Assembly (NCBI GenBank): GCA_029786595.1
Contig: JAFLXO010000002.1
Span: 20,281 to 62,010, forward strand
Direction: 5' to 3'
Length of the DNA stretch: 41,730 nucleotides
Source of the DNA: Nitrososphaerota archaeon
GTDB lineage: Archaea; Thermoproteota; Nitrososphaeria; Conexivisphaerales; UBA164
Shown: positions 1-8,587 of the stretch, piece by piece
Layout: the number at the start of each line of letters is the position of its first letter
Position numbering within the stretch: the stretch's first letter is position 1
Notes under the pieces: model-generated
What the model was told of the DNA's origin: nothing
The model's database searches: none
What the model saw: only the letters and a program-made list of their open reading frames with translations
Made by a program: the position numbers and the translations under genes

Positions 1-204
1 ACCGATAGCGTCCAGGTAGTTTTCGTTGAGATGGAGCTTTCTTCCCAGTGAAATGTACTCCCGCGACCTCAGGCCCCCTCCCACCACCAGTGTGAGCCCG
101 TTACCGGCCGCGTGGTAGCTCCTTAGTACCTTTGCGATGGAAATAATGCCAGAAACGTCTGGGCCATTGAACAGGGAACCTGAAAGCTTTATTACCGCTA
201 TCAA
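1..204 (-). CDS. pyrH: UMP kinase, N-terminal part (cut by window edge)
   Basis: This is the first 68 codons of an amino-acid-kinase-fold protein, reading toward the window start and continuing outside it. It opens with IKLSGSLF, the N-terminal glycine-rich phosphate loop, and has VVGGGLRSREYI around residues 43-54, followed by LDAIG; this order fits archaeal UMP kinase, which phosphorylates UMP to UDP in pyrimidine nucleotide synthesis. The start is a TTG at 204: I found no in-frame ATG in the codons immediately upstream. The gene diverges from prf1 across about 53 bases. Another amino-acid kinase is possible because only the N-terminus is visible, but the spacing of the two glycine motifs favours PyrH. 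Confidence 0.75.
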   Translation of the reverse strand, partial: MIAVIKLSGSLFNGPDVSGIISIAKVLRSYHAAGNGLTLVVGGGLRSREYISLGRKLHLNENYLDAIG

Positions 205-257
205 GATGCTATAGGTAGCGAATGGTGGTAATTAAGATTTAAGGTGATCTGGAAGCT

Positions 258-3014
258 ATGGATGAATATAATTCAGTTGCGGCGTATAAGATAAAGAGGC
301 TTTTGCTGGAGCTAGGGAACATTTCGGGCCACGGCACAGAACTGGTATCCCTGTACGTTCCGCCAAAAAAGCCGATTTACGATGTGGTAAATGAGCTAAA
401 GGATGAATACGGAACAGCGTCAAATATCAAAAGCGATACTACCAGGACGCATGTGCAGGACGCGTTGACACGCATAATGCAGAAGTTGAAGCTATATAAA
501 CAGCCACCCGATACTGGCCTGATCATATTTGGAGGTTCGCTTCCTGTGGAAGGAAGCACAAAGGACGAAGAGATAAGAACCTATGAAATCGTCCCTCCAA
601 AGCCGGTTACTACATATCTCTACAGATGCGTTTCGCCGGATACACGGATAGTCCTACAGAATGGGCTGCAAAGGACCATTGGCCAACTTGGATCGTCATG
701 GAGTCGTGAAACCATAAGGTCAACAAAGGATAATGGGCGACAGATAACTGGGGCCCGAATAAAAGGCTACATCCAGACGGTGGCAGGAAGGCGGAAGGTT
801 TACCGCCTCACCAGCGAGAGTGGGAGGGCTATAGTTGCTACTGAAGATCACCCATTTTTTACGCCAGCCGGCTGGAAGCATATGGCAGATATAAAACCTG
901 GAGACCTGGTATGTGTCTATCCTCTGGATGACATGGACTTCCAGAAAGTGGACCCTGGGGGCGACAAAATAGTTATTGATGAAGGGCCTATAAAAAGCGC
1001 GCACTATCCTCCAATGGATATCGATGTTGCTGTTAAAAGGCTAAAACAGCTGGCACTTCTGCCACTGAAATTCGATAATCCAAAATTACCTATTGTAGCG
1101 CGTATTCTAGGGTATATGCTTAGTGAAAGCTCTTCATGCCCTGCAGCCAGGATCAATGACGGAAAACAGCGCTCCGTTTACTCCATTGACATTTATGCCG
1201 AAGATGCTTCAGCCGCAGAAGATATCAGGGCCGACTTGATGTCCTTGGGGGCAGCAACCCGGCTGGTTGGGCTAACTGCATCAGAGGGTAACTCGAACGC
1301 TGAGGGCAGGCCCCATAATGCGATCAACGTAAGGCTTGTAGACCCAGCGATCCATATGCTATTAATGGCTCTGGGCGCTGGCCGCGGTCATATCCTCGGA
1401 GGCATGCCTATGGTACCGGATTGGCTGTTTAATGCGCCTGCTGAAGTTCAGCGGGAGTTCCTAGCGGCCTATATGGGTGGGGACAGTCAGGCCCCAGCCA
1501 TATCGAGCTCAGATCATCTAGTTTCAGGTAGGGCGGTATTCCACAGGCCCCAAGGAATGTATGAAGAAGGCATGGAATTTGCGCGGGATATTTCGCGCCT
1601 ATTTACAAACTCTGGAATTAAGATCGATGACATCCTGACGAGGCCCATGGGCCCATCGATGGATGACACAAGGGCTGTTGAATTTGAGCTTCTATTTGAT
1701 CATACGGAAGAAAATATCCTGAAGTTGTGCCATGCAGTGGGATTCAGATATTCGGAAAGGAAGGCCTCGGTGGCACTGCTCCTTGGTGAATACCTGAGAA
1801 TCAGGGCATTTTACCATTCTTCTGCAGGCGCCGGAATAACCCCTGTATCCGGAGGGGGTTCGGGCAGCGACATCCCAGGGATCCCAAATTCTCTAAATAT
1901 TGGAAGGCAAGCAACCCAAACTGGCAATTCTGGCGGCATCATAACATCCATTTTAAGGACGGCGCCTGTATCCGAATATTCTGACTGGCTTGCCACCTCA
2001 AGGGTTAGGCCTGATGGGTTCCTCCTCTGGGAGAACGTAGTCTCCACTGAGTTGGTGGAGGTAGACGATGTAAGGGACCTGACGCTTGATGGAGGGGATC
2101 ATTCCTTCTTTGCCAACGGGTTTATGGTCCACAATTGCGACGACCATTTCCATCTCGACATCCTCAGGTCATTATTAAGGGAGGAGGAATTGATAGGCAT
2201 ACTTTCCATGGATAACTCCGAGGCGGGCTACGGGACCATATCCGGGGACAGGGTAGATGTCATTCAGGTGATAACCAGTGGCGTCGGCGGCAAGCATAGA
2301 CAGGGAGGTCAATCGGCTAGGAGGTTCGAGAGGATAAGGGAGAACGAAATAAACGACTACTTCCACAGGGTAGCTGCCCACGCCACCAAGATATTCCTGG
2401 GGGATAGGCCAATAAAGGCGTTGATAATCAGCGGTCCAGGCATGACCAAGGAGGATTTTTTCAAGGGCGAATATATGGATTATAGATTGCAGAAGATGAC
2501 CATAGGTGAGATCGATACCGGCTATGCCGGTGAAGAGGGGATCAGGGAAACGCTCACCAGAGGACAGGGGCTTCTGGAAAACATGAGGGTAATACAGGAG
2601 AAGAAGCTTGTGGAGCAGTTCATAACCGAGGCATCAAAGCCCAAGGGGCTGGCGGTATACGGCCTGAAGCCCGTGCTTGACAGCATAAGGGACGCAAGCG
2701 CACAAACGATCCTGATTTCGGAAGATCTTAATATGAAATTTGTGAAAACCATCTGTAAAAATTGTGGATATAATAGGGAGGATTTCGTCAAGGAATCCGA
2801 TATGTTTTCGTTTAGGACGAGGATGAGCGATGCCAGATGCCCCACATGTGGTAAGGACACTTGGAACTTTGAGACACAGGATCTAGTGGATTTCCTATAT
2901 GACAGGGGGACGGCCGTGGGCAGCAAAATTGAGGTGATCTCCTCCAAATCAGAGGCTGGGGTAATGTTCATGAGCTTTGGTGGGATAGGGGCGCTCCTGC
3001 GCTATAGGCGCTGA
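258..3014 (+). CDS. prf1: Peptide chain release factor aRF1, interrupted by an intein
   Basis: Class I archaeal release factor, which reads all three stop codons and triggers peptidyl-tRNA hydrolysis. The 918-residue precursor contains a 503-residue intein (C124-N626), leaving about 415 extein residues, the usual aRF1 size. Visible motifs: NIKS at residues 56-59 (codon recognition), YxCxxxF split by the intein (YR before it, CDDHF after it), and GGQ at 683-685 (hydrolysis). Two CxxC pairs near the C-terminus (KNCG and CPTCG) suggest a zinc mini-domain. The ATG is preceded by GGTGATC, a good match to the archaeal anti-SD. The valS ATG follows 7 bases after the stop, so the two are probably co-transcribed. 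Active aRF1 requires protein splicing. Confidence 0.96.
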   Translation: MDEYNSVAAYKIKRLLLELGNISGHGTELVSLYVPPKKPIYDVVNELKDEYGTASNIKSDTTRTHVQDALTRIMQKLKLYKQPPDTGLIIFGGSLPVEGSTKDEEIRTYEIVPPKPVTTYLYRCVSPDTRIVLQNGLQRTIGQLGSSWSRETIRSTKDNGRQITGARIKGYIQTVAGRRKVYRLTSESGRAIVATEDHPFFTPAGWKHMADIKPGDLVCVYPLDDMDFQKVDPGGDKIVIDEGPIKSAHYPPMDIDVAVKRLKQLALLPLKFDNPKLPIVARILGYMLSESSSCPAARINDGKQRSVYSIDIYAEDASAAEDIRADLMSLGAATRLVGLTASEGNSNAEGRPHNAINVRLVDPAIHMLLMALGAGRGHILGGMPMVPDWLFNAPAEVQREFLAAYMGGDSQAPAISSSDHLVSGRAVFHRPQGMYEEGMEFARDISRLFTNSGIKIDDILTRPMGPSMDDTRAVEFELLFDHTEENILKLCHAVGFRYSERKASVALLLGEYLRIRAFYHSSAGAGITPVSGGGSGSDIPGIPNSLNIGRQATQTGNSGGIITSILRTAPVSEYSDWLATSRVRPDGFLLWENVVSTELVEVDDVRDLTLDGGDHSFFANGFMVHNCDDHFHLDILRSLLREEELIGILSMDNSEAGYGTISGDRVDVIQVITSGVGGKHRQGGQSARRFERIRENEINDYFHRVAAHATKIFLGDRPIKALIISGPGMTKEDFFKGEYMDYRLQKMTIGEIDTGYAGEEGIRETLTRGQGLLENMRVIQEKKLVEQFITEASKPKGLAVYGLKPVLDSIRDASAQTILISEDLNMKFVKTICKNCGYNREDFVKESDMFSFRTRMSDARCPTCGKDTWNFETQDLVDFLYDRGTAVGSKIEVISSKSEAGVMFMSFGGIGALLRYRR
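627..2135 (+). mobile_element. Intein with LAGLIDADG homing endonuclease, inserted in aRF1
   Basis: In-frame insert from C124 to N626 of the precursor. Splicing blocks are present: N-terminal Cys in CVSPDTRIV (block A), TEDHP with T195 and H198 (block B), and a C-terminal segment ending FANGFMVHN, with penultimate H625 and last residue N626, followed by extein Cys as the +1 nucleophile. All canonical splicing residues are therefore in place. The middle holds a DOD-type endonuclease: ILGYMLSES (residues 283-291, acidic E290) and EFLAAYMGGD (400-409, acidic D409) match the two LAGLIDADG helices. Having Glu in one motif and Asp in the other occurs in active enzymes such as I-DmoI, so activity is not excluded. 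Removing it gives a continuous aRF1. Confidence 0.93.
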
Positions 3015-3021
3015 TGGTAAA

Positions 3022-5391
3022 ATGGAACCAAAGATAAAGGAAACCAGGTGGGATACAGCCATTGAAAGTTCGATCATCGATGGATGGGAAAGGGATGACA
3101 TATATTCATTCGACAAGGCATCAGGGCTTCCGGTCTATTCCATCGATACGCCCCCGCCATATATAAATACTCAGATACATATCGGCCAGGCGTATACTTA
3201 CGTCTGGATGGACGCAATAGCCAGATACAGGCGTATGACCGGCAATAATGTGCTGTTCCCCCTCGGATTTGACAGAAATGGTCTGCCGATAGAAGTGCAG
3301 ACCGAAAAGGAATACAAGGTGGATATAAGGGTGACGCCGCGAGAGGAGTTCCTGGCCAAGTGTGAAGATCTGCTAAACAGATATACAAAGACCGCCCATG
3401 AAACATTCAGGCGACTCGGAATAGGGTTCAACAGTTATAAACGCGGACATGATGTGGGTGGCCTCTACGAAACTGATGATCCTGAATTCCGGAAGCTTAC
3501 CCAGAGGATCTTTCTTGACCTGTTTGCAAGGGGGCTCATATATGAAAGCGAACGCACAAGCAACTACTGTATAGCGTGCGGCACCTCGCTCTCCGATGCG
3601 GAGGTGGAATATCGGGAGGAGGAAACTACGCTATATTCCATCAGGTTCCAAATCGCTGACGACGACGGAAGTTTGACCATAGCCACCACCAGGCCTGAAC
3701 TTTTGGCTGCCTGCAAGGCCATCATCTTTAATCCTACAGATGAGCGGTACAGGAATTATGAGGGCAGGAAGGCCAGGGTGCCCCTATTTGGCCAGGAGGT
3801 ACCGATTAGGGGACATCCATATGCAAAGCCGGACTACGGGAGTGGGCTTGTTATGATATGCAGTTACGGCGATCAGGGGGATATAGCCGTGTTCAAGGAC
3901 CTGGGCCTTGCACCCACCTTTCTGCTGGGCCCGGACGGGCGAATGAACAAGCTGTCCGGAAAGTACGCTGGACTGAAGGTCAGGGAGGCCAGGGAGGAGA
4001 TAGCCTCCGATCTGGCGAAGGCCGGCCTTGTAGTTAAGGAGGAAAGGATTGTCCATCGTCAGCCAATTTGCTGGAGGAGCCACACCCCCATCGAATTCAT
4101 TCCACAGAAGGAGATCTACCTGAAACAGCTACCCTTTGTCAAGGAGTTGCTGGACGCCGTAGCCAGGATGAAATTCTTTGCCCCAGAAAGCAGGAAACTG
4201 CTCACCGACTGGATAAACGGGCTCTCTTCCGATTGGGTGATTTCGAGACATCGTTACTACGGGACAGAGATCCCCCTCTGGTACTGCAAAAGCTGCGGCG
4301 CCACCTATGCGCCACCGCCGGGCAAATATTACAGGCCGTGGAAGGAGGATCCACCGATCAATAGATGCCCCTCCTGCGGAGGATCAAGCTTCGTGGGTGA
4401 AGGTCGGATATTTGATACCTGGTTTGATTCCAGCAACACGGAGCTATATATAACTGGATACCCCCTGGATAGCCATACGTTTGGCAGGGCATTCCCTGTT
4501 TCGCTAAGGCCACAGGGAAAGGAGATAGTGAGGAGCTGGCTTTACTTTACGCTCTTGAAGAGCTATCTGATCACCGGAGCTGCCCCCTTCAAGGATGTAT
4601 GGATACATATGCATGTTGTGGATGAAAGGGGGGAGAAGATGAGCAAAAGCCTCGGCAACACGGTGGACCCTAACAAGGTGCTGGACCAGTTCGGGGCTGA
4701 AGCGTTCAGGGTCTGGGCGTTTTTGGAGGGCAATATAACGGAGGGGGATATAAGGTACTCACAGCAGAGGGTGACCGGAAATCAAAAGTTTCTGACCAAG
4801 CTCTGGAACGTAAGCAGGCTGATTTCGTCCTTCCCGATCCCAAGCGATGATTACGAACTGTTGAACAGCGATAGGTGGATCATAGCGGAGCTGGCTAAGT
4901 TGATCGACGAAGTCAGGAACTCAAATGAAAGCTATATGTTAAACAGGACTATGCTGTTGATTCGCGATTTCACATGGTACAAGTTTGCTGACCATTACAT
5001 TGAACTGGCGAAACCCAGGGCATATGGGGTAACCGGCTTCAGTGAAAGGGAGGTTAGAGGGGCTTGGTTCACATTACATCTGGTGCTCAGGAGCCTGCTC
5101 CTGCTGATCGCGCCGTTCATACCCATGATGTCCGACCGTATATTTACAACGCTGTATTCCTCGACCTCCATCCATAAGGAGATGTTCCCTTCAAAGCCCA
5201 CGGTGGAGAAGGACCTGAGCTATCTTACTGATAGGCTACTGGAGTTCAATAGTTATGTCTGGAACTATAAAAAGGAGAGGAAGCTTGCGCTCAAGGACCC
5301 AATAAGTTTAAAAATCCCTGACGAACTAAAGCCGTTCGAAAGGGACCTCCGGGCGATGCATAATATTGCCTCGATAGCTCAGATTGGTTAG
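3022..5391 (+). CDS. valS: Valyl-tRNA synthetase
   Basis: Class I aminoacyl-tRNA synthetase charging tRNA-Val, 789 residues. The HIGH-type motif is HIGQ at residues 53-56 and the KMSKS loop is at 539-543. The editing (CP1) domain is marked by TTRPELLA, and zinc-type cysteine pairs occur as CIACG and as CKSCG with CPSCGG. The C-terminal anticodon domain starts after the KMSKS loop; the tail is short compared with bacterial ValS, as is usual for archaea. ATG start lies 7 bases after the prf1 stop. Oddly, the last eight codons and the stop lie inside the tRNA-Thr gene: the C-terminal ASIAQIG is encoded by the tRNA acceptor stem and D-arm. Confidence 0.95.
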   Translation: MEPKIKETRWDTAIESSIIDGWERDDIYSFDKASGLPVYSIDTPPPYINTQIHIGQAYTYVWMDAIARYRRMTGNNVLFPLGFDRNGLPIEVQTEKEYKVDIRVTPREEFLAKCEDLLNRYTKTAHETFRRLGIGFNSYKRGHDVGGLYETDDPEFRKLTQRIFLDLFARGLIYESERTSNYCIACGTSLSDAEVEYREEETTLYSIRFQIADDDGSLTIATTRPELLAACKAIIFNPTDERYRNYEGRKARVPLFGQEVPIRGHPYAKPDYGSGLVMICSYGDQGDIAVFKDLGLAPTFLLGPDGRMNKLSGKYAGLKVREAREEIASDLAKAGLVVKEERIVHRQPICWRSHTPIEFIPQKEIYLKQLPFVKELLDAVARMKFFAPESRKLLTDWINGLSSDWVISRHRYYGTEIPLWYCKSCGATYAPPPGKYYRPWKEDPPINRCPSCGGSSFVGEGRIFDTWFDSSNTELYITGYPLDSHTFGRAFPVSLRPQGKEIVRSWLYFTLLKSYLITGAAPFKDVWIHMHVVDERGEKMSKSLGNTVDPNKVLDQFGAEAFRVWAFLEGNITEGDIRYSQQRVTGNQKFLTKLWNVSRLISSFPIPSDDYELLNSDRWIIAELAKLIDEVRNSNESYMLNRTMLLIRDFTWYKFADHYIELAKPRAYGVTGFSEREVRGAWFTLHLVLRSLLLLIAPFIPMMSDRIFTTLYSSTSIHKEMFPSKPTVEKDLSYLTDRLLEFNSYVWNYKKERKLALKDPISLKIPDELKPFERDLRAMHNIASIAQIG

Positions 5392-5442
5392 AGCGTCGCC
5401 TTGGTAAGGCGAAGGTCGCGGGTTCAATTCCCGCTCGAGGCT
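5368..5442 (+). tRNA. tRNA-Thr(GGT)
   Basis: Full cloverleaf: acceptor GCCTCGA (5368-5374) pairs with TCGAGGC (5435-5441); D stem GCTC/GAGC; anticodon stem TCGCC/GGCGA with loop TTGGTAA, giving anticodon GGT; T stem GCGGG/CCCGC with loop TTCAATT. CCA is not encoded and there is no intron. The first 24 bases are also the end of the valS reading frame, so the transcripts must be separated by RNase P cleavage or by use of an own promoter. Confidence 0.96.
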
Positions 5443-5539
5443 CTTGAAGGCTGAAGTTTGAGCCGATGGCGGTAAATTGGCTAGCTGCTGTCCCCATATT
5501 TGACTGACCGTCAGGCGCTAGCGTTTTAAATGGTCATCC

Positions 5540-6199
5540 ATGGCCTATCCGTCGATAACGCTTAATAGCCACACCTTGGCCTTGGACTACGTGATACCGG
5601 TAACCATAATCGTCCTCTCCGGCGGAGAATCAAGGAGGTTTGGGGGGAGAAAACAGATGTTCATGCTGGGCTCTAAACCCATGTTTCAGTGGGTGGTCGA
5701 TATAGCGACCCAGGCCTCAGATGATGTAATAATTTCGATCAAGGATAAGCAGCAGCTGGGTGGCTGGAATATCTCCAGCGACGTGACGGTCGCCATAGAT
5801 GGGCGTCAAGAATACTCCCCTCTTATAGGCACGGCCTCCGCAGTAGGCAAGGCCAAATATGATTATACGGTGGTGGTTCCGGCCGATTCCCCGTTCATAA
5901 CGCTTGGATTCATTGAACACCTATATCGAAGGATATCATCCACCGACTTCGCGGCCGTCATACCGATCTGGCCGGACGGACAACCTGAGGTCATTCATGC
6001 CATATATCGAACTGAAAAGCTCAGTAAAGCATGTGATTCGCTCATAGGCAGGAACTCCTTCGACGTTAAGGGGTTGCCCATGGAACTTGAAAGCGTTCTG
6101 TTCATGTCCGTGGAGGAAATAGATGAGGTGGACCGCATATCATTGAGGGACTTTGACGAAAGGGCGAACTTCCTTGTACAATGGAAGGATTTACCATAG
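5540..6199 (+). CDS. mobA: MobA-like molybdenum cofactor guanylyltransferase
   Basis: GT-A-fold nucleotidyltransferase of about 219 residues. The signature VLSGGESRRFGGRKQM (residues 25-40) matches the LxGGxSxRxGxxK nucleotide-binding loop, VVPADSPF supplies the metal-binding Asp, and GQPEVIHAIY matches the region that contacts the molybdopterin partner in MobA. The likely reaction is attachment of GMP to molybdopterin to make the bis-MGD cofactor of oxidoreductases. A TATA-like TTTTAAAT sits at about 5523-5530. The annotated ATG adds some 18 residues before the first strand; a GTG at 5591 just before the core is an alternative start. CTP- or GTP-transferases of related families cannot be excluded by sequence reading alone. 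A NarK-like porter lies two genes downstream. Confidence 0.8.
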   Translation: MAYPSITLNSHTLALDYVIPVTIIVLSGGESRRFGGRKQMFMLGSKPMFQWVVDIATQASDDVIISIKDKQQLGGWNISSDVTVAIDGRQEYSPLIGTASAVGKAKYDYTVVVPADSPFITLGFIEHLYRRISSTDFAAVIPIWPDGQPEVIHAIYRTEKLSKACDSLIGRNSFDVKGLPMELESVLFMSVEEIDEVDRISLRDFDERANFLVQWKDLP

Positions 6200-6239
6200 G
6201 GGCGGTCCATGGACGGCTCGATGCATTGATATCTCAAAC

Positions 6240-7055
6240 TCAACCGTTTGAAACGGTTTCCCTGGACAGGTTAACCGAACTCTCAAAGCCCTTGTCAAGC
6301 CTGCCACCATCATAGGCCGCTATCAGATCTCTGAGCGTGACTATGTGCTCATTAAGGAGGTGGTATACCTGCTCCGGCTGTAGCTGTTTCTCCAATACTG
6401 TGACGGGGTACATATTTAGCCTCTCGAGGGTCCTTTCAAGCCCATGGCCCGGTGGGAAGTTCCAACCTATGACGTTCATGTGTTTACAGGATGAAAAGTC
6501 GACCGCTTCCCATGATACCTTCGTGTTTGTTACCAGGGTGCAGTTTGTGTAACCTAAACCATTGTCCCTTAGGTCTAGCAACCTCATATAAGTGTACATG
6601 GCCTCCTTGAGCCCCGTATATATCCCATATTCGTTATGATACTTGCATTCTATGAAATGCCTGCCTCCCTCCTCTTCGTATGTTATATCAAGTTCATGCA
6701 GGGCGCACTTTCCTCGCTCCTTGACCCTCACCAGCACATCCTTTCCTTCCAACCTGAGCATATCCGCTATGAAGTCTTCAAAGGCGAAACCGTTTGGACC
6801 AAGCTTCATAATCGATCTCCGCAGATCATAGCGAAGCGCTGATGGAGGCGATTCAACACGGAGCACTTCGAGCGCCATGTTATGCAGTTCGTCGGCCGTA
6901 ATATCTGCTTTACCGCCAGTAGCCTGGATCCTGTTTTCCACAATGCGAACCACCTTATCCGCTATTGCATAATTCGAGCATCTTAGGATGCCGGCGAACA
7001 GCTTGTCCCGCCTGTAGGGTTCCCTGCGTCCATCCCTTTTGATTATATTCAACAA
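6240..7055 (-). CDS. ATP-cone domain fused to Mrr-type PD-(D/E)xK nuclease
   Basis: The N-terminal region begins IIKRDGRREPYRRDKL, the start of an ATP-cone regulatory domain as found in ribonucleotide reductases and NrdR. The C-terminal half carries a restriction-endonuclease-like core, with ELDIT giving the catalytic Asp and FIECKYH giving the E-x-K pair, as in Mrr-like nucleases. Fusions of this type are known in archaea and bacteria, but I know of no established role; nucleotide-sensitive DNA cleavage is an inference. I chose the TTG at 7055, because CTTTTATC at 7078-7085 is centred 26-27 bases upstream and the ATP-cone starts just there. The open frame extends to a TTG at 7148, adding 31 unremarkable residues. 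It converges with mobA. Confidence 0.75.
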   Translation of the reverse strand: MLNIIKRDGRREPYRRDKLFAGILRCSNYAIADKVVRIVENRIQATGGKADITADELHNMALEVLRVESPPSALRYDLRRSIMKLGPNGFAFEDFIADMLRLEGKDVLVRVKERGKCALHELDITYEEEGGRHFIECKYHNEYGIYTGLKEAMYTYMRLLDLRDNGLGYTNCTLVTNTKVSWEAVDFSSCKHMNVIGWNFPPGHGLERTLERLNMYPVTVLEKQLQPEQVYHLLNEHIVTLRDLIAAYDGGRLDKGFESSVNLSRETVSNG

Positions 7056-7204
7056 TATGTAACTGCCGGTGCGGAACGATAAAAGGCTTGCGTTCCTACC
7101 ACATATTCTGGGCCCTATTTCATTTTCATGCAGGGGCTGGCCAGTCAAAAGCAGCTGGTTTTCAAAAAAAAGGTTATTAGAGCACTGTGGCTAACCGAAG
7201 GTAA

Positions 7205-8500
7205 ATGAAACCGCCGGGGACAGCGGATTATAGCCTTACCGGCAGTAGGAGGATTGGCCTTACATCGGCCACCATGGGCCAATTCATGGGCCTTGCGACG
7301 ATCTCCCTGTTTGGACCGACCGCGGTGGTGTTCCAGAGGGCCATGAACCTTTCACCTATAGAGGTGGCACTGCTGGTCTCCATCCCCGTCGTAGCCGGGT
7401 CACTCCTAAGGGTTCCATTTGGAGCCTGGGCCGATTCTGCCGGTGGCAGGAGCCCGATGCTGATAGTCCTTGGCGTATCCAGCGTTTCGATGGCCGCCAT
7501 CACCATCATCCTTTTTCTGGATTATCCGATGAGGCTAACGCACAGCCTTTTCCCCCTTTTCCTCCTCCTTGGATGCCTTGTCGGCGTTGGTGCGGCCGCC
7601 TTTTCTATCGGTGTCCCCCAGGCATCGTACTGGTATCCGTTGAACAGGCAGGGGTATGTGCTGGGAATCTATTCGGGCATCGGAGGCTTGGCGCCCGGCT
7701 TAATCACACTTGCCCTTCCGCCTCTTCTGACCTTCACTGGTCCTGCATATGCTTACCTGATATGGCTTATACTCTCACTAGCTGTACTCTTGGTCTATTT
7801 CCTGATAGCCAAGGACGCCTTCTTCTTCCAGCTTTTAAAGAAGGGAGTGGATAGGGAACGGGCCGCGGCCATAGCGAAGGACAATGGGCAGGAGCTGGTG
7901 CCTTCCTATAACGCGTTCAGGTCGCTGATGGCTCCTCTCAGTAACCTGAAGAACTGGGGACTCGTAGTAGCCAACACGACAGCCTTTGGCGGATACGTAG
8001 CCCTTACCACCTGGCTGCCCACTTACTGGGCGCTTGACCATGGCGTTGGGATAATAGATGCTGGGATCATAGCATCTATCGGGTTCATCATCCTTGGCAC
8101 CATAATCAGAGTGCCAGCAGGTTCACTGAGCGATAGATATGGTGGTGAGGCCATCCTGTTCTATAGTTCGCTTTTAATGCTGGCTGGGTCGATCGTCTTT
8201 CTGATCAATGGCCTTGCCTTGGATGTTGCTGGCGAAATTATACTGGGCATAGGAGTCGGTGTAAACAGCGCTGCGACCTTCAAGCTAGTGCCCAAGTACT
8301 CTAAATCAAATATAGGCGGGGCCACCGGCTGGGTCAGTGGGCTCGGCGTATTCGGCGGGCTTATAATTACGGTTCTATTGGGGGCATTTGTCAACCTGTT
8401 CGGATACCGAGGGTACTCCCTTGGATTTATCATATATGTGGGGTTATCCATTGTGAGTTTGATAATAGGCGTCATCTTCATGCGGTTAAGCAAGGTTTAA
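7205..8500 (+). CDS. MFS transporter, NarK-like (nitrate/nitrite porter family)
   Basis: 431-residue polytopic membrane protein with about twelve hydrophobic segments and the MFS loop after helix 2 (RVPFGAWADSAGGR), repeated in the second half as RVPAGSLSDRYGGE. Both halves also have glycine-rich helices (GIYSGIGGLAPG, then GGATGWVSGLGVFGG) that resemble the nitrate signature helices of the NNP family. The probable role is uptake or exchange of nitrate, nitrite or a similar small anion at the cytoplasmic membrane. The substrate is uncertain: no nitrate-metabolism gene is visible here, though a MobA-like gene lies close by. It diverges from the nuclease gene and ends in a T-rich stretch. Confidence 0.8.
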   Translation: MKPPGTADYSLTGSRRIGLTSATMGQFMGLATISLFGPTAVVFQRAMNLSPIEVALLVSIPVVAGSLLRVPFGAWADSAGGRSPMLIVLGVSSVSMAAITIILFLDYPMRLTHSLFPLFLLLGCLVGVGAAAFSIGVPQASYWYPLNRQGYVLGIYSGIGGLAPGLITLALPPLLTFTGPAYAYLIWLILSLAVLLVYFLIAKDAFFFQLLKKGVDRERAAAIAKDNGQELVPSYNAFRSLMAPLSNLKNWGLVVANTTAFGGYVALTTWLPTYWALDHGVGIIDAGIIASIGFIILGTIIRVPAGSLSDRYGGEAILFYSSLLMLAGSIVFLINGLALDVAGEIILGIGVGVNSAATFKLVPKYSKSNIGGATGWVSGLGVFGGLIITVLLGAFVNLFGYRGYSLGFIIYVGLSIVSLIIGVIFMRLSKV

Positions 8501-8587
8501 CCTGATATCAAATGTAATTTTTATTAGCGAATAATACAAAATAAAACTTTAGTATAATAAATATATATATATAAAAAAAGAAAAAAT
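8501..8587. terminator. Bidirectional T-rich termination zone
   Basis: Very AT-rich gap between two convergent genes. On the plus strand a run of five T with flanking T/A lies just after the transporter stop (about 8517-8524). On the minus strand the stop of the DUF4382 gene is followed directly by two T-runs (8570-8586), which suits archaeal oligo-T termination. No coding potential is seen. Confidence 0.6.

Noticed and set aside
5291-5497. Minus-strand frame with a GIEPATFALPRRR-like string
   Set aside because: It is the antisense reading of the tRNA-Thr gene, a well-known source of false proteins.
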